A DNA stretch of 41,472 bases from positions 1 through 41,472 of the forward strand of contig NZ_JTHN01000140.1 of NCBI RefSeq assembly GCF_001399685.1. Direction: 5' to 3'. Positions 1-10,820 of the stretch are shown piece after piece. The position numbers and the translations under genes were made by a program. Position 1 is the stretch's first letter. The number at the start of each line of letters is the position of its first letter. The notes under the pieces were generated by a model, which made no database searches, was not told where the DNA came from, and worked only from the letters and a program-made list of their open reading frames with translations. The DNA is from Paenibacillus sp. A3. Its GTDB lineage: Bacteria; Bacillota; Bacilli; Paenibacillales; NBRC-103111.

Positions 1-132
1 TTTCCCGGTAGTGGACAACTAAAATCGGAAGACAAGGCCATGCGTGATCTTCAGAAGCGAATTCGTGACCTGGAAGAGGAGAACGAAATCCTAAAAAAGG
101 CGATGCACTACTTCGCAAAAGACTGGCGCTGA
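1..132 (+). CDS. IS3-family transposase OrfA, 3' end (cut by window edge)
   Basis: The frame is open from base 1 and stops at TGA 130-132. The visible 43 residues end in a leucine-rich helix (LEEENEILKKAMHYFAKDW), which is the usual coiled-coil C-terminus of IS3-family OrfA proteins of the IS150 type. OrfA supplies the helix-turn-helix DNA-binding part of the transposase. The N-terminal helix-turn-helix and the left end of the element lie outside the window. OrfB follows in a different frame with the overlap expected for programmed -1 frameshifting in this family. Confidence 0.85.
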   Translation, partial: FPGSGQLKSEDKAMRDLQKRIRDLEEENEILKKAMHYFAKDWR

Positions 133-896
133 TCTATATATTCATCCACGATCACCGCTTCAAACTCTGTGTCGCGAAGATGTGCACCGTATTTGGAATC
201 TCCCGAAGCGGTTACTATGATTGGACCCGGCGGAAAGAAAGCGGTCAAAGCAAACGTCATGAGCGGCTTAAAAAGCTGATTCGGCGGATCTTTCTTGACC
301 ATAGGCGTCTTTATGGAAGCAAGAAAATCTGGGAAGCCCTGAAGAAACAGGGCGTTCAGGTAGCCGAGAAAACCGTTGCTCGAATCATGAAGGAGCTCGG
401 CTTGACAGTCAAGAAATTTAAAGCAACAACGAATTCCAAGCATAACTTGCCGGTAGCCGCGAATGTGCTGAATCAATAGTTTCAAGCGATTTGCGCCCAA
501 TCAGGTCTGGATGACAGACATCACCTACGTCCCGACTGATGAGGGATGGCTTTATTTAGCGAGCGTCATGGACTTATACAGCCGTAAAATCGTAGGGTTT
601 CACATGGATGAACGAATGAAGAAGTCACTTGTGATAAAGACGCTAGATCAAGCCTATCGGCTTCAGCAGCCACGAGGTGAAGTTCTCCACCACTCTAATC
701 GAGGCAGTCAGTATGCCCCTTTGGAGTACCAGGAGCGGCTTAAAAAATATAAGATGAAAGGCAGCATGAGCCGCAAAGAAGCGAGAGAACGGATTTTTGA
801 GTATATTGCATGCTTCTACATGGAAAACGAATCCATTCTTCCATCGGGTATTTTACACCCAATCAGCACGAACGTATGTACCGCTCTGCTGCGTAA
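123..896 (+). pseudogene. IS3-family transposase OrfB, inactivated
   Basis: This is the DDE catalytic half of the IS3 transposase, in at least three pieces. The N-terminal part (SRSGYYDW, then RRLYGSKKIWEAL) is in frame 3 and stops at about 477. The core resumes in frame 1 (APNQVWMTDITYV) and carries the first catalytic Asp. The second catalytic motif reads HHSNRGSQY where the family has HSDRGSQY, so the Asp is Asn. SMSRK then joins directly to KEARERIFEYI, so the segment holding the catalytic Glu is deleted. Another shift near 820 restores GKRIHSSIGYFTPNQHERMYR up to TAA 894-896. The element cannot transpose itself. Its right end probably lies around 920-945, where a TTGACAGTGGTCCA stretch is seen. 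Confidence 0.9.
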
Positions 897-1068
897 TTCT
901 CTCGATTCTATGTGTCCAATCTATTGACAGTGGTCCAACATGATTGCGACGGCTCCACCCTAAACTGAAAATTGCGACATTATTTATGCAACACTAGTGA
1001 ACAAGAATGTTTTTGATAAATCAACATCCAATAATGAAGAAATTTTGAAACAATGAATTCTTCGAACA

Positions 1069-2070
1069 TTACATGGTTAGAACCTGGTTCCAAAGAGTGG
1101 GATCAACTGGAATGCCTCTTTCTAGATTTTCCGCTCTGACCCGTAGTGTCCTCTCACCAGGGTAACGGACACCTTCTCCTTTTTCATCAGGAATGGCTGT
1201 GTGAAGATCGGCGACAATTTCTTCAATCTTTAAGTTTAATAGATGCCAATCAGGTAGTTTTTTCAAATCGAAAGCAATAAATACTTGGGAAATCCCCGTT
1301 TCCGAACCGTTACTACCAATCTCATATGTCCCTTGTCCACCTGACAACATCATAGCAATTAGATCCAACATTAGTGATAAACTAGACCCTTTCCAATAAC
1401 CAATCGGTAAAGGTCGTTCGGAAGCCAGAATCGCTGATGGATCACGGGTAATATTACCCTCCTGGTCAAATCCACCAGCTACAGGTAAGACTTCCCCTTT
1501 TGTAGAATAACTTTCAAGCTGACCGTAGGAAAACTGCGACATAGCAAAGTCTAATACAATATGACCCTCAGCACGAGGAACAGCCATAACAAGCGGATTA
1601 TTCCCCACTTTCTTTTCTTTAGAACCCCAAGGTGGCGTATTAGGCATTGTGTTTGTCCAACAAATTCCAATACATCCTGCCTCAGCAGCTTGCCATCCGT
1701 AGGTACCAGCCCTCATCCAATGATTCGTATTCCGCAGTACCGAGCATCCCATTCCATGCTGATGTGCGAGGTGAATAGCCCGCTCCATACAAAAATGTGC
1801 ATTTAAATTACCTGTTCCAAATTTACCGTCCCAACGTTCCATTGATCCTATTTCACTTATTAAGACAGGTTTTTCGTTTCCCCGTACATACCCTTTTTGC
1901 AAATATTTCACAAAAAGAGGGAAGCGGTTCAGTCCATGTGAATACACACCATCACAGCTTGTTTCTGTAAACAATCTGGCACACAACTCCGCACGTTCCT
2001 CGGAAAAATCGTACTTTAGTAGCACACGTTTAAATTCATTTTTCATTTCGATAAATGGTATTCTATTCAT
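1069..2070 (-). CDS. Ldh_2-family NAD(P)H-dependent reductase, DlgD/YiaK-like
   Basis: This 333-residue protein belongs to the malate/L-lactate dehydrogenase type 2 family. It is closest in my memory to E. coli 2,3-diketo-L-gulonate reductase (DlgD/YiaK, 332 aa). Matching blocks are YSHGLNRFP near residue 43, NTNHWMRAGTYGWQAAE near 114, GICWTNTMPNTPPWG near 135 and PIGYWKGSSLSLMLD near 222. The family transfers hydride from NAD(P)H to 2-oxo acids, with a conserved His (here in YSHG or NTNHW) in catalysis. The start is ATG with GGGAGCG seven bases upstream. It is co-directional with the biosynthetic cluster, but about 770 bp of IS and Nudix debris separates it from the epimerase pseudogene. 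It may be a tailoring reductase of the cluster or an unrelated sugar-acid gene. Confidence 0.8.
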   Translation of the reverse strand: MNRIPFIEMKNEFKRVLLKYDFSEERAELCARLFTETSCDGVYSHGLNRFPLFVKYLQKGYVRGNEKPVLISEIGSMERWDGKFGTGNLNAHFCMERAIHLAHQHGMGCSVLRNTNHWMRAGTYGWQAAEAGCIGICWTNTMPNTPPWGSKEKKVGNNPLVMAVPRAEGHIVLDFAMSQFSYGQLESYSTKGEVLPVAGGFDQEGNITRDPSAILASERPLPIGYWKGSSLSLMLDLIAMMLSGGQGTYEIGSNGSETGISQVFIAFDLKKLPDWHLLNLKIEEIVADLHTAIPDEKGEGVRYPGERTLRVRAENLERGIPVDPTLWNQVLTM

Positions 2071-2120
2071 AGCTTTCGCTCCCGTTTATTATATATGGTA
2101 AAGTTTTAATATTCATTTCA

Positions 2121-2385
2121 TTCTATGTTACTCAGAAGATCATCAATATCAAGTAGTTGATACTTATCCTGAACAGTCCGTAAGGTTGATTGAATGGAGG
2201 TAACGCCCCCATTAAACCACAATTTCAATAGTAGAGCAGGGTGATAGCCTTCTTCCCCACGGTTGGAGTACTTCTTCGACGAAATCGCTCACAAAGCGTG
2301 CCAAATGGTTTTCTGGTACCCATTCACTTAGATAGGTCGGGATGAATTCGCCTTGTTCAGTTAAATATGGCTTGAATTTCGCCAT
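2121..2385 (-). pseudogene. IS1182-family transposase, N-terminal fragment
   Basis: From ATG at 2385 the minus strand reads MAKFKPYLTEQGEFIPTYL, then SEWVPENHLARFVSDFVEE, a typical IS1182-type transposase N-terminus. After FVEE the frame is lost, and YSNRGEEGYHPALLLKLW continues in another frame, so a small deletion or indel lies near 2265. The match ends after LKLW. The following in-frame tail (STLRTVQDKYQLLDIDDLL) is not a transposase sequence I recognise and may come from another gene. It is a transposition-dead scrap. Confidence 0.75.
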
Positions 2386-2512
2386 GGCTAAGCACCTCTG
2401 CTCTTGTGGTACACATACTATTCGACAAATAGCGACGAATTATCTTCCATATAATGATTAATCTATATATATTTTCTGTTTTAGTCCGTGTCGTCGGACA
2501 ACTCCTGGAAGG

Positions 2513-2659
2513 GATGTTTTTGAGAAAACAGGGCTGAAATTGGGAGAACTTGAGTTATTCGGTATTTATTCTGAACCGAAATTTGACAAAACCTTTACTA
2601 ACGGCGACCAAGTTTCAATAGTATCATCTTTACTTGTAATCAATATTAAGGAGAATTAG
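2513..2659 (+). pseudogene. Nudix hydrolase fragment
   Basis: The plus strand reads DVFEKTGLKLGELELFGIY, then SEPKFDKTFTNGDQVSIV and SSLLVINIKEN before TAG 2657-2659. The E-K-T-G-L piece looks like the end of a Nudix box (REUxEETGL), and ELFGIYS with NGD is typical of the segment that follows it in Nudix hydrolases. The front of the gene and the glycine-rich start of the Nudix box are missing, as is the C-terminal third. It lies opposite in strand to the surrounding cluster and looks like leftover from a rearrangement. Confidence 0.6.
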
Positions 2660-2836
2660 TTAAAAAAACGAAGAGTCGATGCAAAGTAAGTTTTTTAAAC
2701 TTCAAAACCTACCAATCAATTACTTTCTGACCATAAGATATTTTTCACTGATTTATTAGCCGATACACGACCGATTTTGGTAGGATTCCATGCCAAATGG
2801 GACACTACCCAAAGGCAGTTCCCCAAACGTATTTCA

Positions 2837-4976
<2,140 letters not shown>

Positions 4977-5007
4977 TCCTTCTTTGTGATTTTATTTACT
5001 AACTGAA

Positions 5008-5829
5008 TTAACATTCCGCACCAGTTAGTTCATTAGTAAACATTCGTTTATACTCCGCAGAGGACAGTTTATTAGCCGTTTTTGCTAAAAAGTGTAATTG
5101 AAGAGAACGTCTGCGTAAATTCGAGTTATTTTCAGGTGTTCCATGAATCAGTAATCCATGAAAAAATAGAACCCCACCTGGTTTTAAAGGTACGTATTCA
5201 TCTTTGTCAACCTGAATGATTTCGTCACAAACCTGCCAATCCCTAATGCTATAGTGAGGAACTGCACCTTGTAAATGTGAACGTGGAATGATATGCATAC
5301 ATCCGTTCTCAGCTCTTGCTTCATCTAAAGCCACCCACGCCCCAACTAAAGGCTTGTCGTAAGCAGTAACTCCATATGCCATATCTTGATGCCAAGGCTT
5401 CTCAGGACCTACCTTAGGGGACTTCAGCAGAGAGATAGGATCTGTAAGTCTACTTTCTTCTCCTAAAATCCCCTCAACAATATTAACGATTTCAGGACTG
5501 CATACAATATCACGTAAAACAGGAACATAATCAATAAAGTTATACAGTTTTCGAATATGCAGCTCACGCTCTTCAGGAGTCCAGTTACTATTTTCTTTCG
5601 TTAAAAACTGTATTTTCGGTCCTTCATATTTTCCATAAATAATATCCATAAGCGCTTCCTTTGCCTGCTTAACACTATCTGATCCCAAGACATTATTAAC
5701 AGCAAGATAGCCATTCTGTTTATAAAAGTTTAAGTGCTTATTGTTTATTTCTAAGGGGTTTTCAAGAACAACAGCTTGCTTTTCATAGCTATAAAGATCG
5801 TTAGGCATTTTTACTGTTCCATTTGACAT
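5008..5829 (-). CDS. Phytanoyl-CoA dioxygenase (PhyH)-family Fe(II)/2-oxoglutarate oxygenase
   Basis: This 273-residue protein has the PhyH layout. The iron facial triad is visible as H147 and D149 in PWHQDMAY and H229 in GLLIHGTPENNS. R240 or R241 in LRRRSLQLHF would bind 2-oxoglutarate. The block GAWVALDEARAENGCMHIIP is characteristic of the family. Such enzymes hydroxylate or otherwise oxidise unactivated C-H bonds, often on amino acids or carrier-tethered acyl groups in natural-product pathways. ATG at 5829 is preceded by AGGAGATAGG. It starts 15 bp after the ligase gene, consistent with operon transcription. The substrate cannot be read from the sequence; action on the aminoacylated carrier domain is my inference. 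Confidence 0.88.
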   Translation of the reverse strand: MSNGTVKMPNDLYSYEKQAVVLENPLEINNKHLNFYKQNGYLAVNNVLGSDSVKQAKEALMDIIYGKYEGPKIQFLTKENSNWTPEERELHIRKLYNFIDYVPVLRDIVCSPEIVNIVEGILGEESRLTDPISLLKSPKVGPEKPWHQDMAYGVTAYDKPLVGAWVALDEARAENGCMHIIPRSHLQGAVPHYSIRDWQVCDEIIQVDKDEYVPLKPGGVLFFHGLLIHGTPENNSNLRRRSLQLHFLAKTANKLSSAEYKRMFTNELTGAEC

Positions 5830-5844
5830 GATTCCTATCTCCTT

Positions 5845-7002
5845 CTATAGATATACAGGTTGGTTTACCTCTTTAATTAGTTCATTGGTAACTATTTCAG
5901 GCCACTTGCTTGGATCTACTCCAAATTGACACAGGAATGCGATGACCCACCTTTCCAAGCCAAAGCCAACACAACCAGAGGTTACAACATCAATATCCTG
6001 GATAGTAATGTTAAATGTACTTGAAAACGACTCTCCATGTACGTTGAATGAAGCCGCTGCTAAATCTTTTTCTTTACCTAATGAGAGTCTTAATTCTAAC
6101 TTCATTTCATCCCTCAATTGAATCTTTTTATATCTTTGCATCATTGGTATTACAAAGGGATCATAGGCGATATTAAGTTTACCTTGTAGTCCAATATCTT
6201 CGAGAAATCGGGACACTGCATTTACAATTTTGTGTCTAATTTCGAGTACATAGTTCTGATCCCCCAAAAAAACAATCTCACGGACATTATAATCCATTAA
6301 TCTGCCAATCTGATTAAAATTGAGTCTTCCTTCATTTCTAAATACAGATTGTTTCAATGTTATTACATAAGGAGAAGGTAATTTTTGATTAGATAAATCG
6401 GCGTAACAGTGGAAACATGCAGAAGGAGATAACGCATGTTTCGGACTGCAGCATAAACTTGCAATCGTACCGTTGTCAATTGCATCCGTAAGACCAGCAA
6501 AAATATCAGTGTTTTCAACAAGTTTACTAACGAAGAGGAGATATTGAGGAGAAGAATTAACATACCCAGTTTTCTTTAATGTTTCCACCGGTAGCAGCAC
6601 GGGATATGAGAATTCTACTGCTCCAAGGTCAAGAGCTATTCGCCTGAATTTAGCATCAAAAAAATGAGCTAGTTCAACTGCTTTTCCCTGCAATCGAACA
6701 AGTCCATTGCCGTATTTTTTCAGGAGCCCTGAGTCATAAAGCTCTTCTTCCCCGCTAAAAGTCTCCCTTGCTCGACTTTCTGATAGGACTTTTTCTTGTA
6801 ACGGTGATGTACGAAATTGCTGTATAAGTTCTTCGATCTTCTTTATAATACTAGCATGTTCACTTGTATCTGCTAAAGTAACATGTAAGTGCTCATGTAG
6901 TAAATTCACGGCTATAATGTCTTCCGAGACAAAATTGATGCAGTGAATAAGTTCCCCCAACCGATCGGCAAAAGACCTATCAATCTCAAAGATAAGAAGC
7001 AT
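5845..7002 (-). CDS. Class II aaRS-like amino acid:[carrier protein] ligase
   Basis: This is a homologue of atypical seryl-tRNA-synthetase-like enzymes that adenylate an amino acid and transfer it to a carrier-protein phosphopantetheine instead of tRNA. The motif 2 region reads QSVFRNEGRLNF followed by VREIVFLGD. Motif 3 reads SGCVGFGLERWVIAFL. In studied relatives a zinc ion in the active site is held by Cys, Glu and Cys. Candidates here are a Cys of SACFHCY, the Glu of FRNE and the Cys of SGCVGF. No tRNA-binding domain is visible. I place the start at the ATG at 7002 (AGAGGG six bases upstream), not at the upstream in-frame ATG at 7041. This gives 385 residues and a 17-bp overlap with the carrier gene, supporting co-translation of ligase and partner. 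Confidence 0.85.
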   Translation of the reverse strand: MLLIFEIDRSFADRLGELIHCINFVSEDIIAVNLLHEHLHVTLADTSEHASIIKKIEELIQQFRTSPLQEKVLSESRARETFSGEEELYDSGLLKKYGNGLVRLQGKAVELAHFFDAKFRRIALDLGAVEFSYPVLLPVETLKKTGYVNSSPQYLLFVSKLVENTDIFAGLTDAIDNGTIASLCCSPKHALSPSACFHCYADLSNQKLPSPYVITLKQSVFRNEGRLNFNQIGRLMDYNVREIVFLGDQNYVLEIRHKIVNAVSRFLEDIGLQGKLNIAYDPFVIPMMQRYKKIQLRDEMKLELRLSLGKEKDLAAASFNVHGESFSSTFNITIQDIDVVTSGCVGFGLERWVIAFLCQFGVDPSKWPEIVTNELIKEVNQPVYL

Positions 7003-8107
7003 TAGAATCCCTCTCATTAACATGTAAGTTTGAATGTACAAATCTAGCTATGTCTCGGGCAATACTCTTATAATGGTGTCTTTTATAATGACCTATATTA
7101 TCCATAAGATCTTCTCTGTTTTGGATATACTGATTGATGTTTACCACAAAGGTATTTGGTAAAGTATTAACAATTTCTTGGACTGCGCGATTAAGGAACT
7201 GATAATGCTTGGACCTTTCTGGTATAAGCCCGTTCTCTACATCGGTTTCACTACCATTTACTAAAATAAGTTTAGTATTGCCCGGTATTTTTTCCCGGAA
7301 CACTTGCAAGCTTTCCTTCATAATCGATTCCGACATTGCACCAATAAATTCGAAGTTCTCTTTGAACCAATTCAACTTATCTAGGGGAATATGCGTTCTT
7401 GTTGCAGGAGTTCGTTCATTGCCATTAAACCATGCATCCCAGTTCTCAATATCTTGAAAGGGAGTATTGTAGCTTCCAAATGGCACCACAATATATGGAT
7501 TAACCTTATGTCTATACAACCCGGCATAATATGAACGCAACAAACTTAGAACCACAACATCCTGATTATCGAAAATCACAGTACTAAAGATTTTTTCATC
7601 ATAAAAAGGAAGATGCTTGATCAGCATTAACTTCTCATCATTTGATAGAGATACAGCACCGTTTAAAATTTCAATATGATCGTTCCGAATGATAACCGAA
7701 TCATCCGACACGTAAGTCAATTCTGAGGTGATAGATAAGCCCGCCTCACTTAAGAATGCGTGGGTCGCACGTAAATCACACCCTCCTCTTAATACACATC
7801 TTTTTAAGGTCTTATCGTTATCAATAACTTCTTTTTGATTAAGGCTGTTATTCGAACTATCAATTATAATATCATGTTTCTTTTTGTTAATTGTCTCATT
7901 TATGCTACTTACAGTTGAAAAATTATGACCGCTCAGTTCCTCGTCGGTAAAAGAAAAATGAAAAAGGTTCTCTAACCGATAAATTAGTTGCATTAATTTC
8001 AAAGAATTAAGGCCATAATATACCAATGGTTCGTCATAGATAATTTCTACATTACTATTAATTAACTTCCTGACCTCTAAGGCTATAGTTTCGTGATTAT
8101 TTACCAT
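6986..8107 (-). CDS. Carrier protein fused to an SGNH-like domain
   Basis: Residues 1-75 form an acyl/peptidyl-carrier domain: helices flank YYGLNSLKLMQLIYRL, whose Ser35 is the expected phosphopantetheine site (N-S-L replaces the usual D-S-L). A polar linker (about 75-102) leads to a 265-residue domain starting RCVLRGGCDLRATHAFL. It also has LILVNGSE and ends with MDNIGHYKRHHYKSIA. This pattern of an early glycine-rich turn, a central NGSE and a late D-x(3)-H resembles SGNH/GDSL-type or DUF6270-like proteins, and I call it only SGNH-like. Such domains act as acyl hydrolases or acyltransferases, so it could offload or transfer the tethered amino acid. ATG at 8107 follows GGGAGG. The fusion next to its presumed ligase is the core of the cluster. 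Confidence 0.8.
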   Translation of the reverse strand: MVNNHETIALEVRKLINSNVEIIYDEPLVYYGLNSLKLMQLIYRLENLFHFSFTDEELSGHNFSTVSSINETINKKKHDIIIDSSNNSLNQKEVIDNDKTLKRCVLRGGCDLRATHAFLSEAGLSITSELTYVSDDSVIIRNDHIEILNGAVSLSNDEKLMLIKHLPFYDEKIFSTVIFDNQDVVVLSLLRSYYAGLYRHKVNPYIVVPFGSYNTPFQDIENWDAWFNGNERTPATRTHIPLDKLNWFKENFEFIGAMSESIMKESLQVFREKIPGNTKLILVNGSETDVENGLIPERSKHYQFLNRAVQEIVNTLPNTFVVNINQYIQNREDLMDNIGHYKRHHYKSIARDIARFVHSNLHVNERDSNASYL

Positions 8108-8127
8108 TAGGTTCCTCCCGTGAATTG

Positions 8128-9396
8128 CTACTCAACAAGCTTCGCGATCAATTGGGCTGAGTAATTGGGTCCACCCAATTGTTCAGCTTTTCTCTTCAGA
8201 GATTTGACTGCAGTTTTATAGGATACGCCTTGTACATGTTCTAATGCCTCAATAATATCTTCTTCTTTCAGAGTAACCTCTAAGTGTCCAATCGCCTCTC
8301 TTAGTTGGTCTGCCTCAAAAGTAAAATGCTTATATGGATCCTTGTTTTTGGGCACAAGTAGACCAGCACCCTGCTCCATCACCATTCTCGCTTGCGTTTC
8401 CTGTTCGCATTGAAACGGAGTTATAATACTTGGTTGACCAGCTAAAATCGCTGCCATAGTACTACCATGTCCACCGTGGTGGATATTCACGGAAGCGTGA
8501 TTAACAGTCTCTCTCCAATCGATGAAATTCACGATTTTAAGTGTCGAAGTATTATCCATATTAATTGGTGTAGATTGGGGACCAATCGCCATGAGCAAGG
8601 GAATGTTTGCTCTTCTGGTTGCAGAGATAAGTAAATCATTAATTTTAGAGTCCGAGTATGTACCTCCATTACTAGCAAATATGAAATAACCACTATTCCT
8701 CTCGATCCATTGGCTTACTTCTTGATCAGTATCCCTAACCCAATCATGAAGAATTGGCCCAACATAATGTACCGGGTATTTATCATTTTGATTAATGCGG
8801 TCAATTTCAGGGATGCCCGGTATTATTAAAAGATCCGCCGCCCACTGTTCATAAAAATGTTCAATAGGCTCAACAGATAAGGTTTTGCATAGTTGGTTAT
8901 AGATTTCAACCTCATTAGAATCATTCATATATTTTGATGGAATATCGTACCACCAGCATCTCCATCTTTCGGAATGTCCCGGGTACCATTGTTGTTGGAT
9001 GATACCAACAGTTCGAATATCGAGGACCTTACCAACAAGACGTGTTTTCCAATCCATGTCCCCGATTAGCACGGTAGGATTTATAGTACGATAATTTTCA
9101 ATTGCAATTTGAACTTCTTTTTGTAAGAATTCAAAATTATTATATTCTTCAATTGGTTTATGGCATAAAACAAAAGGTGGAACATTTTGAGCTGCCCTTG
9201 TCCGGAGATCTCTCATTTTATGGCTAGTATTTGAGACTACTTTATAGCCAGATTCAACAACTAGCTGCTGATAGGGTCCTGCTATATCAAAAATACAATC
9301 CCACCCAGTTTGTTTTAAATGTTGAGCTATGCCAAGACAACGAGTCACGTGCCCCATTCCATTATGTTTGGGCATAAAAAGAGCTGTTCTTCCCAA
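8128..9396 (-). CDS. GT-B glycosyltransferase, UGT/MurG-like
   Basis: This 422-residue protein starts GRTALFMPKHNGMGHVTRCL, the N-terminal beta-alpha unit with the glycine-rich loop seen in GT1/GT28 enzymes. The C-terminal donor domain carries HHGGHGSTMAAILAGQPSI followed by TPFQCEQETQARMVMEQGAG. This is the nucleotide-sugar binding signature of the UGT/MGT families. These enzymes move a sugar from a nucleotide donor to a small-molecule acceptor. The start is TTG at 9396 with AGGGGGG seven bases upstream. Gaps to neighbours are 15 and 20 bp. With the epimerases, it suggests a glycosylated product, with the donor likely a UDP-hexose. Acceptor and donor are inferred only from context. Confidence 0.88.
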   Translation of the reverse strand: MGRTALFMPKHNGMGHVTRCLGIAQHLKQTGWDCIFDIAGPYQQLVVESGYKVVSNTSHKMRDLRTRAAQNVPPFVLCHKPIEEYNNFEFLQKEVQIAIENYRTINPTVLIGDMDWKTRLVGKVLDIRTVGIIQQQWYPGHSERWRCWWYDIPSKYMNDSNEVEIYNQLCKTLSVEPIEHFYEQWAADLLIIPGIPEIDRINQNDKYPVHYVGPILHDWVRDTDQEVSQWIERNSGYFIFASNGGTYSDSKINDLLISATRRANIPLLMAIGPQSTPINMDNTSTLKIVNFIDWRETVNHASVNIHHGGHGSTMAAILAGQPSIITPFQCEQETQARMVMEQGAGLLVPKNKDPYKHFTFEADQLREAIGHLEVTLKEEDIIEALEHVQGVSYKTAVKSLKRKAEQLGGPNYSAQLIAKLVE

Positions 9397-9411
9397 TTAA
9401 AAACCCCCCTG

Positions 9412-10194
9412 TTAGTATTTATGCAGTATTTTACCACCAATTAGTGTGAAACCTTCACTAAAGCAACGGGCTGAAATTACCTTCAGAGGTTGAATATTTG
9501 CCCATTCAGATCTATTTAGTGACATGATATTAATCTCACCTTCACCAACCAGAATCTCCGATTTCCTGTAATCTTTTACTTGCAATTCAGAAAGTTCTTG
9601 AACAATAGTCTGTGATGAGTTTTCGATATCAGGGTAGTGTCTCATAACAAACATTGATATTCCCTTGAAGTAATCATCCGTTGTTTCTTTTGAAATTGAG
9701 AGGCCAAGACTAATATGTATGCTGTTGAATACTTCGCATATACCTTTTATCTTACTACCAATTACTCTCTCACCAATTAATGTATTCATCTTGTGAAATT
9801 TCGTAATATGGATTTGACCAAACTGCTTTCCGAAGCCTTGGATAAATCCTCTCAATAAGGAAAAATCAGTATTTACCCAAGTAGTAGGGACAAACCAACC
9901 CCTCTGTCCTTCAAATTCACAAAGAATCTTTAATAAGCATTCTCTGTATTGTGTTAACTCAGGACGGTCATATGCAAACTCTTTCTCAGAAATTGACGTC
10001 ATATCAACAATTGAAACTGCTGCAATACCATCCTCACACAACTTCAATGGTGACGGAATAAATTGTTGGAGGATTTCCTTGTTAGCAAGAAAAGCAATTT
10101 CAAGAACATCGCCACCAAAATACCAAGGTGGAGAAGAGACAAGGGAGGATTGCCCAGAAGGGGAAAGCGGCAAACTATAACCTAACAAATTCAC
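9412..10194 (-). CDS. Acetoacetate decarboxylase (ADC)-family protein
   Basis: This 260-residue protein opens with SSPPWYFGGDVLEIAFLAN, matching the ADC N-terminal strand pair, followed by LQQFIPSPLKL. The segment GFIQGFGKQFGQIHIT corresponds to the G-F-P-K-K-x-A block of ADC, so the Schiff-base lysine appears kept (Lys of GFGKQ). ADC enzymes decarboxylate beta-keto acids. The wider superfamily also includes aldolase-dehydratases and MppR, which works in enduracididine biosynthesis. The chemistry here could therefore be decarboxylation, dehydration or aldol. GTG at 10194 is preceded by GGAGG and overlaps the stop of the upstream gene by 4 bp, so translation is coupled. The C-terminal half diverges from ordinary ADC. 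Confidence 0.78.
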   Translation of the reverse strand: MNLLGYSLPLSPSGQSSLVSSPPWYFGGDVLEIAFLANKEILQQFIPSPLKLCEDGIAAVSIVDMTSISEKEFAYDRPELTQYRECLLKILCEFEGQRGWFVPTTWVNTDFSLLRGFIQGFGKQFGQIHITKFHKMNTLIGERVIGSKIKGICEVFNSIHISLGLSISKETTDDYFKGISMFVMRHYPDIENSSQTIVQELSELQVKDYRKSEILVGEGEINIMSLNRSEWANIQPLKVISARCFSEGFTLIGGKILHKY

Positions 10195-10790
10195 AGTGTG
10201 ACCTCCGACTCATATTTGTTGAAAATAAACTTCTTTACCGTTGAGCCTACTTTTTGATATACGGCCCAGATCATTACAGGTGGTGGTATTATTTTTGTTA
10301 TTTCAAGACTGTCGTATTGTTGAACCACGTCCTGGGAACCAATACAATAATCAAAGTGTCCCTCTGCGACTAGCTCTACCGCAAGTGGTTTATTATTTAC
10401 ATATGAAACTTTAGCTTGTGGAACAAGTTGCGAAGCAAACTCTTTGGTTGCTGGGTGAATGACAATAGTATTACATTCATGACAATTACGCCTTTTAGCA
10501 AGTGCCATTGGTTTTGTCTCTGATTTGAAAACCTCAATCAATTCCATCTTCTTATGATATCTGAAGTTCAAATCCACCCAGTTATCAACGACGACTTCAC
10601 CTTTTCTTTCAACGTAACCTACACAGATCAAGGCTAGATAATCATGCTCTAGCGCATACTCCATACAATCAGGAAAAGAATTACGATAAATCACTTTCTC
10701 ACTGACTAGATTTGCAACAGTGGATGCATCAGTTCCCTCGGGACCGAGTGTAACTACGTGAGTATATTTTTTCTCTATTACTTGAGACAT
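10191..10790 (-). CDS. Prephenate dehydratase-domain protein, BacA-like, without ACT domain
   Basis: This 199-residue protein starts the domain with VVTLGPEGTDASTVANLV, the G-P-x-G-T signature of prephenate dehydratase. NSFPDCMEYALEHDY and TIVIHPATKEFASQL follow, and later AEGHFDYCIGSQDV. The regulatory ACT domain of PheA is absent. The length is close to BacA of the bacilysin pathway (about 204 aa), which decarboxylates prephenate without aromatising it. AerD and SalX are other members of that prephenate decarboxylase group. The canonical Thr-Arg-Phe motif of true dehydratases is not seen. It may therefore make a non-aromatic cyclohexadienyl acid for the product, or bind another small acid in the same periplasmic-binding-protein-like fold. 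ATG at 10790 follows GGAG; gap to the monooxygenase gene is 30 bp. Confidence 0.75.
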   Translation of the reverse strand: MSQVIEKKYTHVVTLGPEGTDASTVANLVSEKVIYRNSFPDCMEYALEHDYLALICVGYVERKGEVVVDNWVDLNFRYHKKMELIEVFKSETKPMALAKRRNCHECNTIVIHPATKEFASQLVPQAKVSYVNNKPLAVELVAEGHFDYCIGSQDVVQQYDSLEITKIIPPPVMIWAVYQKVGSTVKKFIFNKYESEVTL

Positions 10791-10820
10791 CAGACCATCT
10801 CCGCTAATTTTGGTAACGAA

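Noticed and set aside
5845..7002. Ordinary seryl-tRNA synthetase or resistance copy
   Set aside because: No tRNA-binding arm is visible, the protein is short, and it overlaps a carrier-protein gene, which fits a carrier ligase better.
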